Shown in pieces: positions 18,894-32,477 of a stretch of 64,000 nucleotides of DNA (position 1 is the stretch's first letter; each line of letters begins with the position of its first letter). This DNA is from Roseomonas sp. GC11. Lineage in GTDB: Bacteria > Pseudomonadota > Alphaproteobacteria > Acetobacterales > Acetobacteraceae. The position numbers and the translations under genes are program-made. Below the pieces are notes generated by a model. The model had not been told where the DNA came from. It made no database searches and was given only the letters and a program-made list of their open reading frames with translations. The stretch covers positions 16,370 through 80,369 of the forward strand of contig NZ_JANFNY010000010.1 in NCBI RefSeq assembly GCF_024437745.1, written 5' to 3'.

Positions 18894-18921
18894 TTGATCG
18901 ATATTTGTGGGATGATATAAG
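18894..18921 (+). promoter_or_regulatory. Sigma-70-like promoter of the nicotinate operon
   Basis: TTGATC (18894-18899) and TATAAG (18916-18921) are separated by 16 bases in a strikingly A/T-rich stretch, and point toward nicX. The implied leader is about 80 bases. Confidence 0.5.
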
Positions 18922-18968
18922 CAAAAGCTAAAAAACAGCCATTCTCCTGCTTCTGCGCCGGCTTTGAA

Positions 18969-18986
18969 TAACTGTACGCTCAGTTA
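18969..18986. promoter_or_regulatory. Inverted repeat in the nicX leader (candidate TetR operator)
   Basis: TAACTG (18969-18974) and CAGTTA (18981-18986) are perfect arms with a six-base spacer. They lie between the likely promoter and the nicX start, where a bound repressor would block transcription. The operon ends with a TetR gene, the obvious candidate. Confidence 0.5.
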
Positions 18987-19007
18987 GTTTCAGCGGGAGC
19001 GCAGCCG

Positions 19008-20060
19008 ATGCCCATCAGCGACGCGGATATGATCGCGGCCTGGAAGCAGGTCCTTACCCTCTCTGAACTGAAGCCGGGGGAGGTGGTCACCGTCCTCACC
19101 GGCCCCTCCACCCATCCGCAGACGCTGTCCACCGCGATGATCGCGGCGCGCGGCATGGGCGCCATCGTCAACCGCCTGGACCTGCCGCCGGTGAATGGCG
19201 AGGCCTCGCTGAGCCGCGATGCCCTGGCCTTCGTGGGCGACACGCCGCTCACCGGCAACCCCGCTGGCATGGCGGCGCTGAAGGCGAGCGACCTCGTGCT
19301 GGACCTGATGCTGCTGCTCTTCTCCCCCGAGCAGGGCGAGATCCTGGAGTCTGGCACCCGCATGCTGCTGGCCGTGGAGCCGCCCGAGGTGCTGGCCCGG
19401 CTGGTGCCCACGCCGGCCGACAAGGCGCGCGTCAAGGCCGCCGGGCTGAAGCTGAAGGCCGCGCGGGAGATGCATGTCACCTCCGCCGCCGGCACGGATT
19501 TGCGCTGTGCCCTCGGGCAATATCCACTGCTGGAGGAATATGGCTTCGTCGACGGGCCGGGCCGCTGGGACCATTGGCCGAGCGGCTTCCTCGCAACCTG
19601 GCCGAATGAGGGCCAGTCGAACGGCACCATCGTCATCGACCGCGGCGATATCCTGCTGCCCCAGAAATCCTATGTGCAGGACAGGATCGTGATGACGGTG
19701 AAGGATGGCTATGTCACCGCCATCGAGGGCGGCCTGGATGCCGATCTTCTGAAGGACTACATCGATTCCTTCGGCGACCCGGAAGCCTATGCCATCTCGC
19801 ATATCGGCTGGGGGTTGCAGGACCGCGCCCGCTGGTCCGTGCTCTCCCTCTATGACCGGGAGCAGACGATCGGCATGGATGCGCGTGCCTTCGCCGGCAA
19901 TTTCCTGTTCTCGCTCGGCCCCAACACGGAAGCTGGCGGCACGCGCAACACGCCCTGCCATATCGACATCCCGCTGCGCCACTGCACCGTGCGCCTCGAT
20001 GGCGAGGCGGTGACGCTGGATGGCAAGGTCGTGGCCGACCTGCCCGCCGCCGCCGCGTGA
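19008..20060 (+). CDS. nicX: 2,5-dihydroxypyridine 5,6-dioxygenase NicX
   Basis: A 350-residue extradiol ring-opening dioxygenase of the M29-peptidase-like fold. It converts 2,5-dihydroxypyridine and O2 to N-formylmaleamate. The sequence aligns along its whole length with the Pseudomonas putida enzyme as I remember it, including LLAVEPPEVLARL, LGQYPLLEEYGFVDGPGRWDHWPSGF and NTPCHIDIPLR. His265 (SHIGWGL), His318 and Asp320 (CHIDIPL) fall at the same positions as the iron ligands of that enzyme. It is the first gene of the operon, after an operator-containing leader. Placing the ring-cleavage enzyme first, ahead of transport and hydroxylase genes, is unlike the Pseudomonas layout. Confidence 0.95.
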   Translation: MPISDADMIAAWKQVLTLSELKPGEVVTVLTGPSTHPQTLSTAMIAARGMGAIVNRLDLPPVNGEASLSRDALAFVGDTPLTGNPAGMAALKASDLVLDLMLLLFSPEQGEILESGTRMLLAVEPPEVLARLVPTPADKARVKAAGLKLKAAREMHVTSAAGTDLRCALGQYPLLEEYGFVDGPGRWDHWPSGFLATWPNEGQSNGTIVIDRGDILLPQKSYVQDRIVMTVKDGYVTAIEGGLDADLLKDYIDSFGDPEAYAISHIGWGLQDRARWSVLSLYDREQTIGMDARAFAGNFLFSLGPNTEAGGTRNTPCHIDIPLRHCTVRLDGEAVTLDGKVVADLPAAAA

Positions 20061-20097
20061 CGGCGCGGCATCGCAACCTCTGTCCCGGAGTAGCCCC

Positions 20098-21312
20098 ATG
20101 CCTATGACACGGCGCCTTGTCCTCGGCGCGTCTGGCCTGCTCGCGATGCCGCGCCTGCTGCACGCCCAGTCCGGCAGCAGCCCGATCCGCATTGGCGAGA
20201 TCAACAGCTACACCAGCAACCCGGCCTTCACCCTGCCCTACCGCAATGCCATGCAACTGGCGGTGGAGCAGCTCAATGCCGAAGGTGGCGTGCTTGGCCG
20301 CCCGCTGGAACTGATCACCCGCGACGATGCCGGCCGCCCGCAGGATGCCGTCCGCCTCGCCGGTGAGCTGGTGAACGACCAGAAGGTGGATGTTCTGGCC
20401 GGGGCCTATCTCTCGAATGTCGGCCTGGCGCTCGGAGAATATGCCGCGCAGAACAGGAAGCTCTATGTTGGCGGCGAGCCGCTGACTGATGCGATGGTGT
20501 GGGAGAAGGGCAACCGCTACACCTTCCGCCTGCGCCCCAGCACCTATATGCAGGCCGCCATCCTGGCGGAGGAAGCGGCGAAGCTGCCGGCGAAGCGCTG
20601 GGTCACGGTGGCGCCCAACTATGAATTCGGCCAGTCGGCGGTGAAGTGGTTCCGCCAGCTTCTGACCGCGCGCCGGCCGGATGTGCAGTTCGTCGGCGAG
20701 CAATGGCCCGCGCTCGGGCGCGTCGACGCCGGCGCCACGGTGCAGGCGCTGGAACAGCTGAAGCCGGATGCCATCTTCAACGTCCTCTTCGGCCCGGACC
20801 TGACGAATTTCGTCCGCCAGGGCAATACGCGCGGCCTGTTCGAGAAGCGCGCCGTCGCTTCCCTGCTCACCGGCGAACCCGAATATCTTGACCCGCTGGG
20901 CGACGAGGCGCCGGAGGGCTGGATCGTCACCGGCTATCCGGGCGAGGATATCGCCCTGCCGGCGCACAAGGCCTATGCCGCCGCCTATCGCGCCCGCTTC
21001 AATGCCAAGCCGATGTGTGGCTCCCTCGTGGGCTATTCTCTGATCCGCTCCATCGCCGCTGGCATCGCGCGCGCGCGTTCGGTGGAGACGGAGGCGATGG
21101 TCGAGGGCTTCCGCGGCGTCACCTTCGACACGCCGGTTGGCCCCGCCAGCTACCGCGCACTCGACCAGCAGGGGACGCTCGGCGTCTTCGTCGGCCGCAC
21201 GGCGCTGAAGGGCAATGCGGGCGTGATGCAGGACTGGCGCTACATCCCCGGCGAGGCCCTGCTGCCGGAGGAAGCGGTGGTGCGCAGCCTGCGCCCGGCC
21301 AGCGCGAGCTGA
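20098..21312 (+). CDS. ABC transporter substrate-binding protein, branched-chain-amino-acid type
   Basis: A 404-residue type-I periplasmic binding protein (Peripla_BP_6). It has an N-terminal signal peptide (RRLVLGASGLLAMPRLLHA, cleaved after about residue 23), then IRIGEINSYT and NAMQLAVEQLNAEGGVLGRPLELITRDDAG, the standard opening of LivJ-like receptors. Start ATG 20098 follows CCGGAG. It lies between nicX and a fused permease in the same operon, which implies that the ligand is nicotinate or a related pyridine carboxylate; that is inferred from position only. Confidence 0.9.
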   Translation: MPMTRRLVLGASGLLAMPRLLHAQSGSSPIRIGEINSYTSNPAFTLPYRNAMQLAVEQLNAEGGVLGRPLELITRDDAGRPQDAVRLAGELVNDQKVDVLAGAYLSNVGLALGEYAAQNRKLYVGGEPLTDAMVWEKGNRYTFRLRPSTYMQAAILAEEAAKLPAKRWVTVAPNYEFGQSAVKWFRQLLTARRPDVQFVGEQWPALGRVDAGATVQALEQLKPDAIFNVLFGPDLTNFVRQGNTRGLFEKRAVASLLTGEPEYLDPLGDEAPEGWIVTGYPGEDIALPAHKAYAAAYRARFNAKPMCGSLVGYSLIRSIAAGIARARSVETEAMVEGFRGVTFDTPVGPASYRALDQQGTLGVFVGRTALKGNAGVMQDWRYIPGEALLPEEAVVRSLRPASAS

Positions 21313-21331
21313 TCCAGGCCGCGCCCCAGCC

Positions 21332-23173
21332 ATGGAGATCGTGATCCCGCAGTTGCTGACGGGGCTCGCCGGAGCCTCGTCCCTCTTCCTCATCGCCTCC
21401 GGCCTGACGATCATCTTCGGCGTCACGCGGATCGTGAACTTCTCGCATGGCAGCCTGATGATGCTCGGCGCCTATATTGGCTGGAGCATCCTCACCCGCC
21501 TGCCGCGCGACCCGGAATGGTTTGTCCTGGGTGTGCTGGCTGCGGCTCTGGCAACGGCGGCGATCGGCGTGGTGCTGGAAATCACCGTGCTGCGGCGTGT
21601 CTATCGCGCACCGGAATTGTTCCAGCTGCTTGCCACCTTCGGCGTGGTTCTGGTGCTGCAGGATGTCACGCTCTGGCTCTGGGGCGCGGTGGAACTGCCC
21701 CTGCCGCGTCCGCGCTGGCTGCGTGGCTTCGTCGAGATCGCCGGTAGCCGCCTGCCGCTCTACGACCTCATCCTGATCGGCATCGGGCCGCTGGTGCTCG
21801 GGCTGCTCTGGCTTGCCCTGCACCGCACGCGCTGGGGGACGCTGGTGCGTGCCGCCACGCTGGATCGTGGCATGGTCGCGGCGCTGGGTGTTGACCAGCG
21901 CCTGCTCTTCACCTCCGTCTTCGCGCTTGGCGCCGGGCTGGCGGGGCTGGGCGGCGCGCTGTCTCTGCCGAATTCCTCGGCCAATCTGGGCATCGACCTC
22001 TCGGTGATCACCGATGCCTTCGTGGTTGTCGTGGTTGGTGGCCTTGGCAGCCTGACGGGGGCCTTCGTTGCCAGCCTGCTGATTGGTGTGCTGCAGGCTT
22101 TCGGTATCATGCTGCTGCCCAAGATCACGCTGGTGCTGGTCTTCCTGGTGATGGCCGTGGTGCTGGTCTTCCGCCCGAATGGTCTGCTCGGCCGGCCGCA
22201 GGCCGAGGCGCGCGAGGCTGCCTTGCCTGCCCCCGTGGTGCGTGCCGCGCCGCGTGAATTGCGCCTGCTGGGCCTGGCCGTTCTTCTCCTGGCGGCGGCC
22301 GCGCCTTTCCTGGCAGGCGACTATGCGCTCTCCGTGCTGACCGATGCCTGTGTCGCGATTCTTTTCGCTGTCAGCCTGCATTTCATGATGGGGCCGGGTG
22401 GCATGGCAAGCTTCGGGCATGCCGCATGGTTCGGCATCGGTGCTTATGCGGCAGGCCTGCTGCTGCACTGGCTGGGCACTCCCATGCCGTTTGGCCTGCT
22501 GGCCGCGCCGCTGGCGGGTGGCCTCTTCGCCGCGCTGTTCGGCTGGTTCGTGGTACGGCTTTCCGGTGTCTATCTGTCCATGCTCACCCTGGCCTTCGCG
22601 CAGATCACCTGGGCCATTTCCTTCCAGTGGGTCGAGGTGACGGCGGGTGATAATGGCCTGCTTGGTGTCTGGCCGCCGGAATGGGCCCGTAGCCCGCGTG
22701 TCTATTACTGGCTCGCCCTGGGGCTCGCGGCCGGTGTGGCGCTGCTTCTTCGCCGTGTCCTTTACGCGCCCTATGGCTATGCGCTGCGGGCAGCACGGGA
22801 TTCCTCGCCGCGTGCCCAGTCCATCGGTCTTGATGTGCCGAGGCTGCGCATGGTGGCGCTGGTCATCGCTGGCGCGTCCTGTGGTCTGGGCGGTGCGCTC
22901 TTCTCCTACGCCAAGGGTGGCGTGTTCCCGACCTATATCAGCATCGCCCATTCGGTCGAGGCGCTGCTGATGGTGCTGCTCGGTGGTTTGCAGACCATGG
23001 CAGGGCCGATTGTCGGCGCGCTGATCTATACCGGCCTTGCCGATCTTCTTGTCCGCTCGACCGATCTGTGGCGCCTGGTGCTGGGCGCGGTGATCGTCGT
23101 GCTGGTCATCGCCTTTCCGGAGGGCATCGCTGGTGCGGTACGTCGTCTCTGGCTCCGGGGGCGCGAGGCATGA
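21332..23173 (+). CDS. Fused LivH-LivM ABC permease
   Basis: One 613-residue polypeptide carries both membrane subunits that are normally separate. Residues 1-290 form the LivH-like half (ASGLTIIFGVTRIVNFSHGSLMMLGAY, then GGLGSLTGAFVASLLIGVLQAFG). A linker rich in Ala/Pro/Arg (about 290-310) leads to the LivM-like half (FMMGPGGMASFGHAAWFGIGAYAAG, then RAARDSSPRAQSIGLDV and GGLQTMAGPIVGALIYTGL). About 16-18 hydrophobic segments are expected. Its stop overlaps the next ATP-binding gene as ATGA. It forms the membrane channel of the operon's importer. Confidence 0.92.
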   Translation: MEIVIPQLLTGLAGASSLFLIASGLTIIFGVTRIVNFSHGSLMMLGAYIGWSILTRLPRDPEWFVLGVLAAALATAAIGVVLEITVLRRVYRAPELFQLLATFGVVLVLQDVTLWLWGAVELPLPRPRWLRGFVEIAGSRLPLYDLILIGIGPLVLGLLWLALHRTRWGTLVRAATLDRGMVAALGVDQRLLFTSVFALGAGLAGLGGALSLPNSSANLGIDLSVITDAFVVVVVGGLGSLTGAFVASLLIGVLQAFGIMLLPKITLVLVFLVMAVVLVFRPNGLLGRPQAEAREAALPAPVVRAAPRELRLLGLAVLLLAAAAPFLAGDYALSVLTDACVAILFAVSLHFMMGPGGMASFGHAAWFGIGAYAAGLLLHWLGTPMPFGLLAAPLAGGLFAALFGWFVVRLSGVYLSMLTLAFAQITWAISFQWVEVTAGDNGLLGVWPPEWARSPRVYYWLALGLAAGVALLLRRVLYAPYGYALRAARDSSPRAQSIGLDVPRLRMVALVIAGASCGLGGALFSYAKGGVFPTYISIAHSVEALLMVLLGGLQTMAGPIVGALIYTGLADLLVRSTDLWRLVLGAVIVVLVIAFPEGIAGAVRRLWLRGREA

Positions 23174-23928
23174 GCACGCTGGTGGTGCAGGGGCTGCGCA
23201 AATCCTTTGGTGGCGTGCGCGCGGTTTCCGATGTGTCTTTCCATGTCGCGCCGGGCGAAATGCTGGCACTGATCGGCCCGAATGGTGCCGGAAAATCCAC
23301 CTGCTTCAACATGGTTGGTGGTCAGCTTCCGCCGGATGCGGGCACAGTGCTATTGGAAGGCAGGCCGATCACAGGGCTTTCGCCGCGCGCCATCGCCCAT
23401 CGTGGTGTTGGCCGAACCTTCCAGATCACCGCCACTTTCGGCTCGATGACGGTACGCGAGAATGTCCAGATGGCGCTGCTCGCCCACCGGCGTGAGATCT
23501 GGCAGTTCTGGCGCCCCGTTGCCGGCCGTCACGCGGATAAGGCTGATGCGCTGCTCGATCAGGTCGGCCTCGCCGCGCAGGCTGACCGTGCAACCAGCGT
23601 ACTGGCCTATGGTGATCTGAAGCGCCTGGAACTTGCCATTGCTCTTGGCAACGGGCCCCGGCTGCTGCTGATGGATGAGCCGACCGCCGGCATGGCACCC
23701 GCCGAGCGCGTCGCCCTCATGCAACTCACCCGCCGCCTGGCGACAGAACGTGGCATGGCCGTCCTCTTCACTGAGCACGACATGGATGTCGTTTTTGATG
23801 TCTCGGACCGCATCCTGGTGCTCAACCGTGGGCAGCTCATGGCTGAGGGCAATGGGGCCTCCATCCGTGCCAATCCGGCGGTACGGGAGGTCTATCTTGG
23901 TAGCGGCGCGACGAGCGGAGGTCATTGA
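23170..23928 (+). CDS. ABC transporter ATP-binding protein, LivG type
   Basis: A 252-residue ATPase with Walker A GPNGAGKST, Q-loop in VGRTFQITATF, signature-like VLAYGDLKRLELAIAL and Walker B LLLMDEPTAGM. The signature is AYGD rather than LSGGQ, as usual in LivG proteins. The start overlaps the permease stop by four bases, so the two are coupled. With the next gene it forms the heterodimeric ATPase of the importer in the nicotinate operon. Confidence 0.92.
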   Translation: MSTLVVQGLRKSFGGVRAVSDVSFHVAPGEMLALIGPNGAGKSTCFNMVGGQLPPDAGTVLLEGRPITGLSPRAIAHRGVGRTFQITATFGSMTVRENVQMALLAHRREIWQFWRPVAGRHADKADALLDQVGLAAQADRATSVLAYGDLKRLELAIALGNGPRLLLMDEPTAGMAPAERVALMQLTRRLATERGMAVLFTEHDMDVVFDVSDRILVLNRGQLMAEGNGASIRANPAVREVYLGSGATSGGH

Positions 23929-23929
23929 C

Positions 23930-24631
23930 ATGCTCTCGGTCGAAGGTCTGAACACGCATTACGGTCGCGCCCATATCCTTCAGGATATGGCACTGAGCAT
24001 TGGGCGTGGTGAAGTGATGGTGCTGCTCGGCCGCAATGGTGCCGGCAAGAGCACGACGATGAAGTCCATCATCGGCATGGTGCGGCCGAGCAGTGGCGCG
24101 ATTCTTTTTGAAGGACAGCCCATCGCCGGCCAGGAGCCTCATCGCATTGCCCGTCGTGGCCTTGGCTACGTGCCCGAGGAACGGCGGATCTTTGCCGATC
24201 TAACGGTGATGGAAAATCTCGAGGTTGGGCGCCAAACGCCACGCGATGGTATGCGCCCCTGGACGCCGGAACGGCTGTTCGAGTTGTTCCCCAATCTTGG
24301 CCTCATGCGTCACCGGCCAGGAGGGCGCATGAGTGGCGGAGAGCAGCAGATGCTCACCATCGCGCGCACACTGATGGGCAATCCACGCCTCGTGCTGCTT
24401 GATGAACCGAGCGAGGGGCTGGCGCCGGTGATCGTCGAGCAGATGGCGCATGCTATCCTGGCGTTGAAGCGGGAAGGGTTGACCATCCTGCTGGCCGAGC
24501 AGAACCTGCACTTCGCGGGTCGCGTCGCTGATAGCGCAACGGTGGTTGAAAAGGGCCGTGTCGTCTGGTCCGGCAGTATCGCGGCATTGCGGGCCGATGA
24601 AACTGCCCGCAGCCAGTATCTGGCGGTATGA
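23930..24631 (+). CDS. ABC transporter ATP-binding protein, LivF type
   Basis: A 233-residue ATPase with Walker A GRNGAGKST, the LivF-typical GYVPEERRIFADLTVMENL, signature MSGGEQQML and Walker B LVLLDEPSEGLAP. It starts one base after the LivG stop and its own stop overlaps the nicA start. It pairs with the LivG subunit to power uptake. Confidence 0.92.
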   Translation: MLSVEGLNTHYGRAHILQDMALSIGRGEVMVLLGRNGAGKSTTMKSIIGMVRPSSGAILFEGQPIAGQEPHRIARRGLGYVPEERRIFADLTVMENLEVGRQTPRDGMRPWTPERLFELFPNLGLMRHRPGGRMSGGEQQMLTIARTLMGNPRLVLLDEPSEGLAPVIVEQMAHAILALKREGLTILLAEQNLHFAGRVADSATVVEKGRVVWSGSIAALRADETARSQYLAV

Positions 24632-25100
24632 TGCCGCGGCCGCCCGTGACCGTCGTGGTGAATGGCGTTCGGCATGAGCTTGCGCTCGATCCTGATACGC
24701 CACTGCTGATGGTTCTGCGCAATGACCTTGCGCTGAACGGCCCTAAATATGGCTGTGGACTGGGCGAATGCGGAGCCTGCTCCGTGCTGCTCGATGGGCG
24801 TGCGGTGCGGTCCTGCGTGCTGCCCTTGTCGCGCGCGGCGGGGCGGCAGGTGACGACACTGGAAGGGCTCGGCACGATCGCGGCGCCTCATCCGGTGCAG
24901 GCGGCCTTTATCGCAGAGCAGGCGGCTCAATGCGGCTATTGCCTGAATGGGATGATCATGACGATTGTCTCCCTGCTGTCACGTAATCCGCATCCGGATG
25001 AGGCACAGATCCGTTCTGCCCTGGCGCATAATCTTTGCCGTTGTGGCACCCATCTGGAGATTCTGGCGGCGGCTCGCCGTGCCGCGGCGGAGGGGATGGT

Positions 25101-25104
<4 letters not shown>
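24628..25104 (+). CDS. nicA: Nicotinate dehydrogenase iron-sulfur subunit NicA
   Basis: A 158-residue small subunit with two [2Fe-2S] clusters. The plant-ferredoxin-type set is CGLGECGACSVLL plus a Cys in VRSCVLP, and the helical-domain set is CGYCLNGM with CRCGTH. With NicB it hydroxylates nicotinate at C6 to give 6-hydroxynicotinate, passing electrons to cytochromes. The length matches NicA of Pseudomonas. The start overlaps the LivF stop (ATGATG), and the stop overlaps the nicB start as ATGA. Confidence 0.95.
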
Positions 25105-29817
<4,713 letters not shown>

Positions 29818-29819
29818 GC

Positions 29820-30503
29820 ATGTCCGTCTCCGCCACTCCGGCCCGCCGCCGCAATGGCCGCCGCCCGGCCGACCCCGATGGCGTGCCGACCCAGGAGAAT
29901 ATCCTGGCCGTGGCGGAGGCGGTCTTCGCCGAACATGGTTATGTCGCGGCTTCGCTGCGCGAGATCGCGGCGCGGGCGGATGTGACGCAGGCCCTCATCA
30001 TCTACTATTTCGGCAGCAAGCAGGCGCTGTTCGAAACGCTGTTCAAGCGGCGTGGCCTGGAAGTTTCCCGCCGCAGGCAGGAACTTCTTGATGCCCTGTT
30101 GCAGCGTGCAGAGCCGCCCACGGTGCGCGAGCTGGTCAGTGCCTATCTGGCTCCGCAATTCGCGCTGCGCCAGGGCGGGGCGGGCAGCCTCGCCTTTGTG
30201 CGCATGCAGGCGCGGCTGCACCATGAGCCGGATGAACTGGCCCTGCGCCTGCGGCGCGAGGTTTATGACCACGCCACGCGCAATTACATCGCGGCCCTGC
30301 GTCAGCTTGTGCCGGGGCTGGATGCGGCCGATGCGCATTGGCGCATGACTTTCGCCGTCGGCACCTATCTCTACATGCTCTCTGGCTTCGATCGCCTCGC
30401 CGATCTATCTGGTGGGCTCTACAATTCCGACGATACGGAGGAGGTGGTCCGCCGCCTGACCGATTTCCTGGTGGCCGGCCTGACCGCCCCCTCCACGCCC
30501 TGA
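29820..30503 (+). CDS. TetR-family regulator of the nicotinate operon
   Basis: A 227-residue TetR/AcrR regulator with the helix-turn-helix at about residues 25-75 (ILAVAEAVFAEHGYVAASLREIAARADVTQALIIYYFGSKQALF), then a ligand-binding helical domain. It begins two bases after the nicC stop and is the last gene of the operon, so it is probably co-expressed and autoregulated. Known Pseudomonas nicotinate genes are controlled by a MarR-type protein (NicR); a TetR protein here would be a different solution. Its likely site is the TAACTG/CAGTTA repeat before nicX. Confidence 0.88.
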   Translation: MSVSATPARRRNGRRPADPDGVPTQENILAVAEAVFAEHGYVAASLREIAARADVTQALIIYYFGSKQALFETLFKRRGLEVSRRRQELLDALLQRAEPPTVRELVSAYLAPQFALRQGGAGSLAFVRMQARLHHEPDELALRLRREVYDHATRNYIAALRQLVPGLDAADAHWRMTFAVGTYLYMLSGFDRLADLSGGLYNSDDTEEVVRRLTDFLVAGLTAPSTP

Positions 30504-30515
30504 GCGCCGCCGCTG

Positions 30516-31511
30516 CTATTGGATGCGGATATTCTTGGCGCGGATCAGTTCGCCCCAGCGGGTATATTCGCGCTCGAAATAGGCGGGCCATTCGGCACGT
30601 GGCCTCACCCCTGGCTCGACGCCCAGCGCCGTCAGGCGCTCGCTCACCTCGGGGGCCTTCATCGCCGCCGCCATCGTGGCATTGATGCGGTCAAGGATGC
30701 TCTCGGGCGTGCCAGCCGGCGCGAGCAGGGCGATATCCTCGTTGATGACCACGCCGGGGAAGCCGGCTTCCTCGAAGGTCGGCACATCGGGCAGCAGGGC
30801 GACCCGATGCGGTGCGGCGACGGCGAGGACGCGCAATTCCCCATCGCGCACCAGCCCCATCACGGCGGAACTGGCGGCCACGGTCATGCCGGCCTCGCCG
30901 CTGATCACCGCCTGCGCCGCAGGCGCCGTGGCGCGGTAGACCACGTCATGCACCTCGAGCCGTGCCTGCTGGAAGAACAATTCGGCGGCGAGATGGGCGG
31001 AGGAGCCGACGGCGGGGTTGGCGAAAATCTCCTTGCCCTGCCGTGCGCGTGCCAGGGCCACATACTCCTGCAAGCTGCGCGCGGGGTGGTTGCGCCCCAC
31101 CATCAGCAGCATCGGCATATTGGCGACGAGGCCGGCACTGGCGAAGGCGCGGGCATTGTCATAGGGCACCTGGATCAGGTGCGGCGCCATGGCATAGGAG
31201 GTGATGGTGGTGATGAGCAGGGTATAGCCATCCGGCCGCGCCCGCGCCACGGCATTGGCGCCGATTGTGCCATTGGCGCCGTTGCGGTTGTCCACCGTGA
31301 AGGGCCGCCCGAGATCAGCGCCCAGGCGTTGCAGCACCACGCGGGCGAAGGCATCGGTCGAGCCACCCGCGCCGAAAGGAACGACGACATTGACGGGGCG
31401 GCTTGGCCAGGCTTCTTCCGCCCGGGCCGTACCCATGCCGCCGGCGAAGCTGGGAGCGAGCAGGGTGCCGCTGGCGGCGAGGCCGCGCAGCAGATGGCGA
31501 CGCGTGGTCAT
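30516..31511 (-). CDS. TTT-family periplasmic solute receptor (Bug/TctC)
   Basis: A 331-residue Bug protein. It has a twin-arginine-like signal (TTRRHLLRGLAASGTLLAPSFA), the block WPSRPVNVVVPFGAGGSTD, and NRNGANGTIGANAVARARPDGYTLL, with Asn-Gly-Ala-Asn in place of the common Pro-Gly-Ala-Gly loop. The C-terminus ELIRAKNIRIQ closely resembles that of the receptor at 44486-45463, so the two are recent paralogues. It is the last gene of a three-gene unit with a PEP-mutase-family lyase and an FAD-linked dehydrogenase, which suggests a hydroxy or dicarboxylic acid ligand. Confidence 0.9.
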   Translation of the reverse strand: MTTRRHLLRGLAASGTLLAPSFAGGMGTARAEEAWPSRPVNVVVPFGAGGSTDAFARVVLQRLGADLGRPFTVDNRNGANGTIGANAVARARPDGYTLLITTITSYAMAPHLIQVPYDNARAFASAGLVANMPMLLMVGRNHPARSLQEYVALARARQGKEIFANPAVGSSAHLAAELFFQQARLEVHDVVYRATAPAAQAVISGEAGMTVAASSAVMGLVRDGELRVLAVAAPHRVALLPDVPTFEEAGFPGVVINEDIALLAPAGTPESILDRINATMAAAMKAPEVSERLTALGVEPGVRPRAEWPAYFEREYTRWGELIRAKNIRIQ

Positions 31512-31579
31512 GATGGGGACGTCCTCCGTTTTTTTCTTCTGTATTACGCGTGTTTGTGCGGAGAACCCTGCGGGAGTGC

Positions 31580-32470
31580 TCAGCCCGCCGGGTCCCAGCC
31601 GAATTCCTGGTCCAGCGCCTGGAAGCGTGGCAGGTCGACCAGGGCACTGAAATCGGCATAGCCCATGCCGGGGATAGCGGCCGGCGTGCCGTCGCGCCGC
31701 AGGGTGGCCAGCGCCTCCGCCATCGCCCGCGCCGCGGCGAACAGCGCGGTGACGGCGTGGAAGACCAGCGCGAAGCCCATTTCTTCCAGCGCGGCGGCGC
31801 TCAGGGCCACGGCCTCCGTGCCATCGACAATGCTGACGACCTTCGGCCCCGGCACACGCCGCGCGATGGCTTCGACCTCCGCCACGGTCTTGACGCCATC
31901 GACGAAAACAAGGTCCACCCCGGCATCGCGATAGAGCGCGGCGCGGCGCACCGCCTCGTCGAGGCCGAGTGCCGGCAGCGCATCGGTGCGGCCGATCACC
32001 AGCGGCCCCGCCGCCCCGCGCGCGGCCAGGGCGCAGCGCAGGCGGCGGACATTTTCCTCCGCCGGGATCAGGCGAATCCCGGCGAGCTGGCCGCAGCGCT
32101 TGGGCGCCACCTGGTCCTCCAGATGCACGGCGGCGACGCCGGCCTGGGCATATTCTTCCAGGGTGCGCGCGATATTGGCGGGGCCGCCATAGCCCGTATC
32201 GGCATCGGCGATGACGGGAATGGCGACGGCGCGCACCATGTCGCGCGCATGGGTCGTCATCTCCGTCTGGGTCAGCAGGCCGATATCCGGCCGGCCAAGG
32301 CGCGAGGCCGTGGCGCCGAAGCCGGTCATGTAGACCGCCTCGAACCCCGCCTGCTGGACAAGGCGCGCGGCCAGGGCATCGGGCGCGCCGGGCGCCATCA
32401 GGATGGGGCGGCGGCCGCCCTCGCCAAGGCCGAGGCGGGCGCGGAGGGTCTGGGCAGCGTTCATGCGCAT
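31580..32470 (-). CDS. PEP-mutase/isocitrate-lyase family enzyme (oxaloacetate decarboxylase or 2-alkylmalate lyase type)
   Basis: A 296-residue TIM-barrel protein of the PEP mutase/isocitrate lyase superfamily. The Mg-binding DADTGYGGP block (about 95-103) and VIGRTDALP are typical. The active-site loop reads APKRCGQLAG, where family members normally have K-[KR]-C-G-H; the His is replaced by Gln. Candidates are oxaloacetate decarboxylase, 2,3-dimethylmalate lyase or a methylisocitrate-lyase-like activity cleaving a 2-hydroxy dicarboxylate. The neighbouring 2-hydroxyacid dehydrogenase and TTT receptor suggest a small pathway for a hydroxy-acid substrate. The exact reaction cannot be fixed from sequence. 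Confidence 0.8.
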   Translation of the reverse strand: MRMNAAQTLRARLGLGEGGRRPILMAPGAPDALAARLVQQAGFEAVYMTGFGATASRLGRPDIGLLTQTEMTTHARDMVRAVAIPVIADADTGYGGPANIARTLEEYAQAGVAAVHLEDQVAPKRCGQLAGIRLIPAEENVRRLRCALAARGAAGPLVIGRTDALPALGLDEAVRRAALYRDAGVDLVFVDGVKTVAEVEAIARRVPGPKVVSIVDGTEAVALSAAALEEMGFALVFHAVTALFAAARAMAEALATLRRDGTPAAIPGMGYADFSALVDLPRFQALDQEFGWDPAG

Positions 32471-32477
32471 CTTTCCC

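Noticed and set aside
15700..18924. Single minus-strand frame of 1074 codons
   Set aside because: It only appears long because the frame of the TTT receptor stays open upstream through the galD and lysR region. The real gene ends at its own ATG (16689) with a signal peptide; the upstream part is Arg/Pro-rich shadow.
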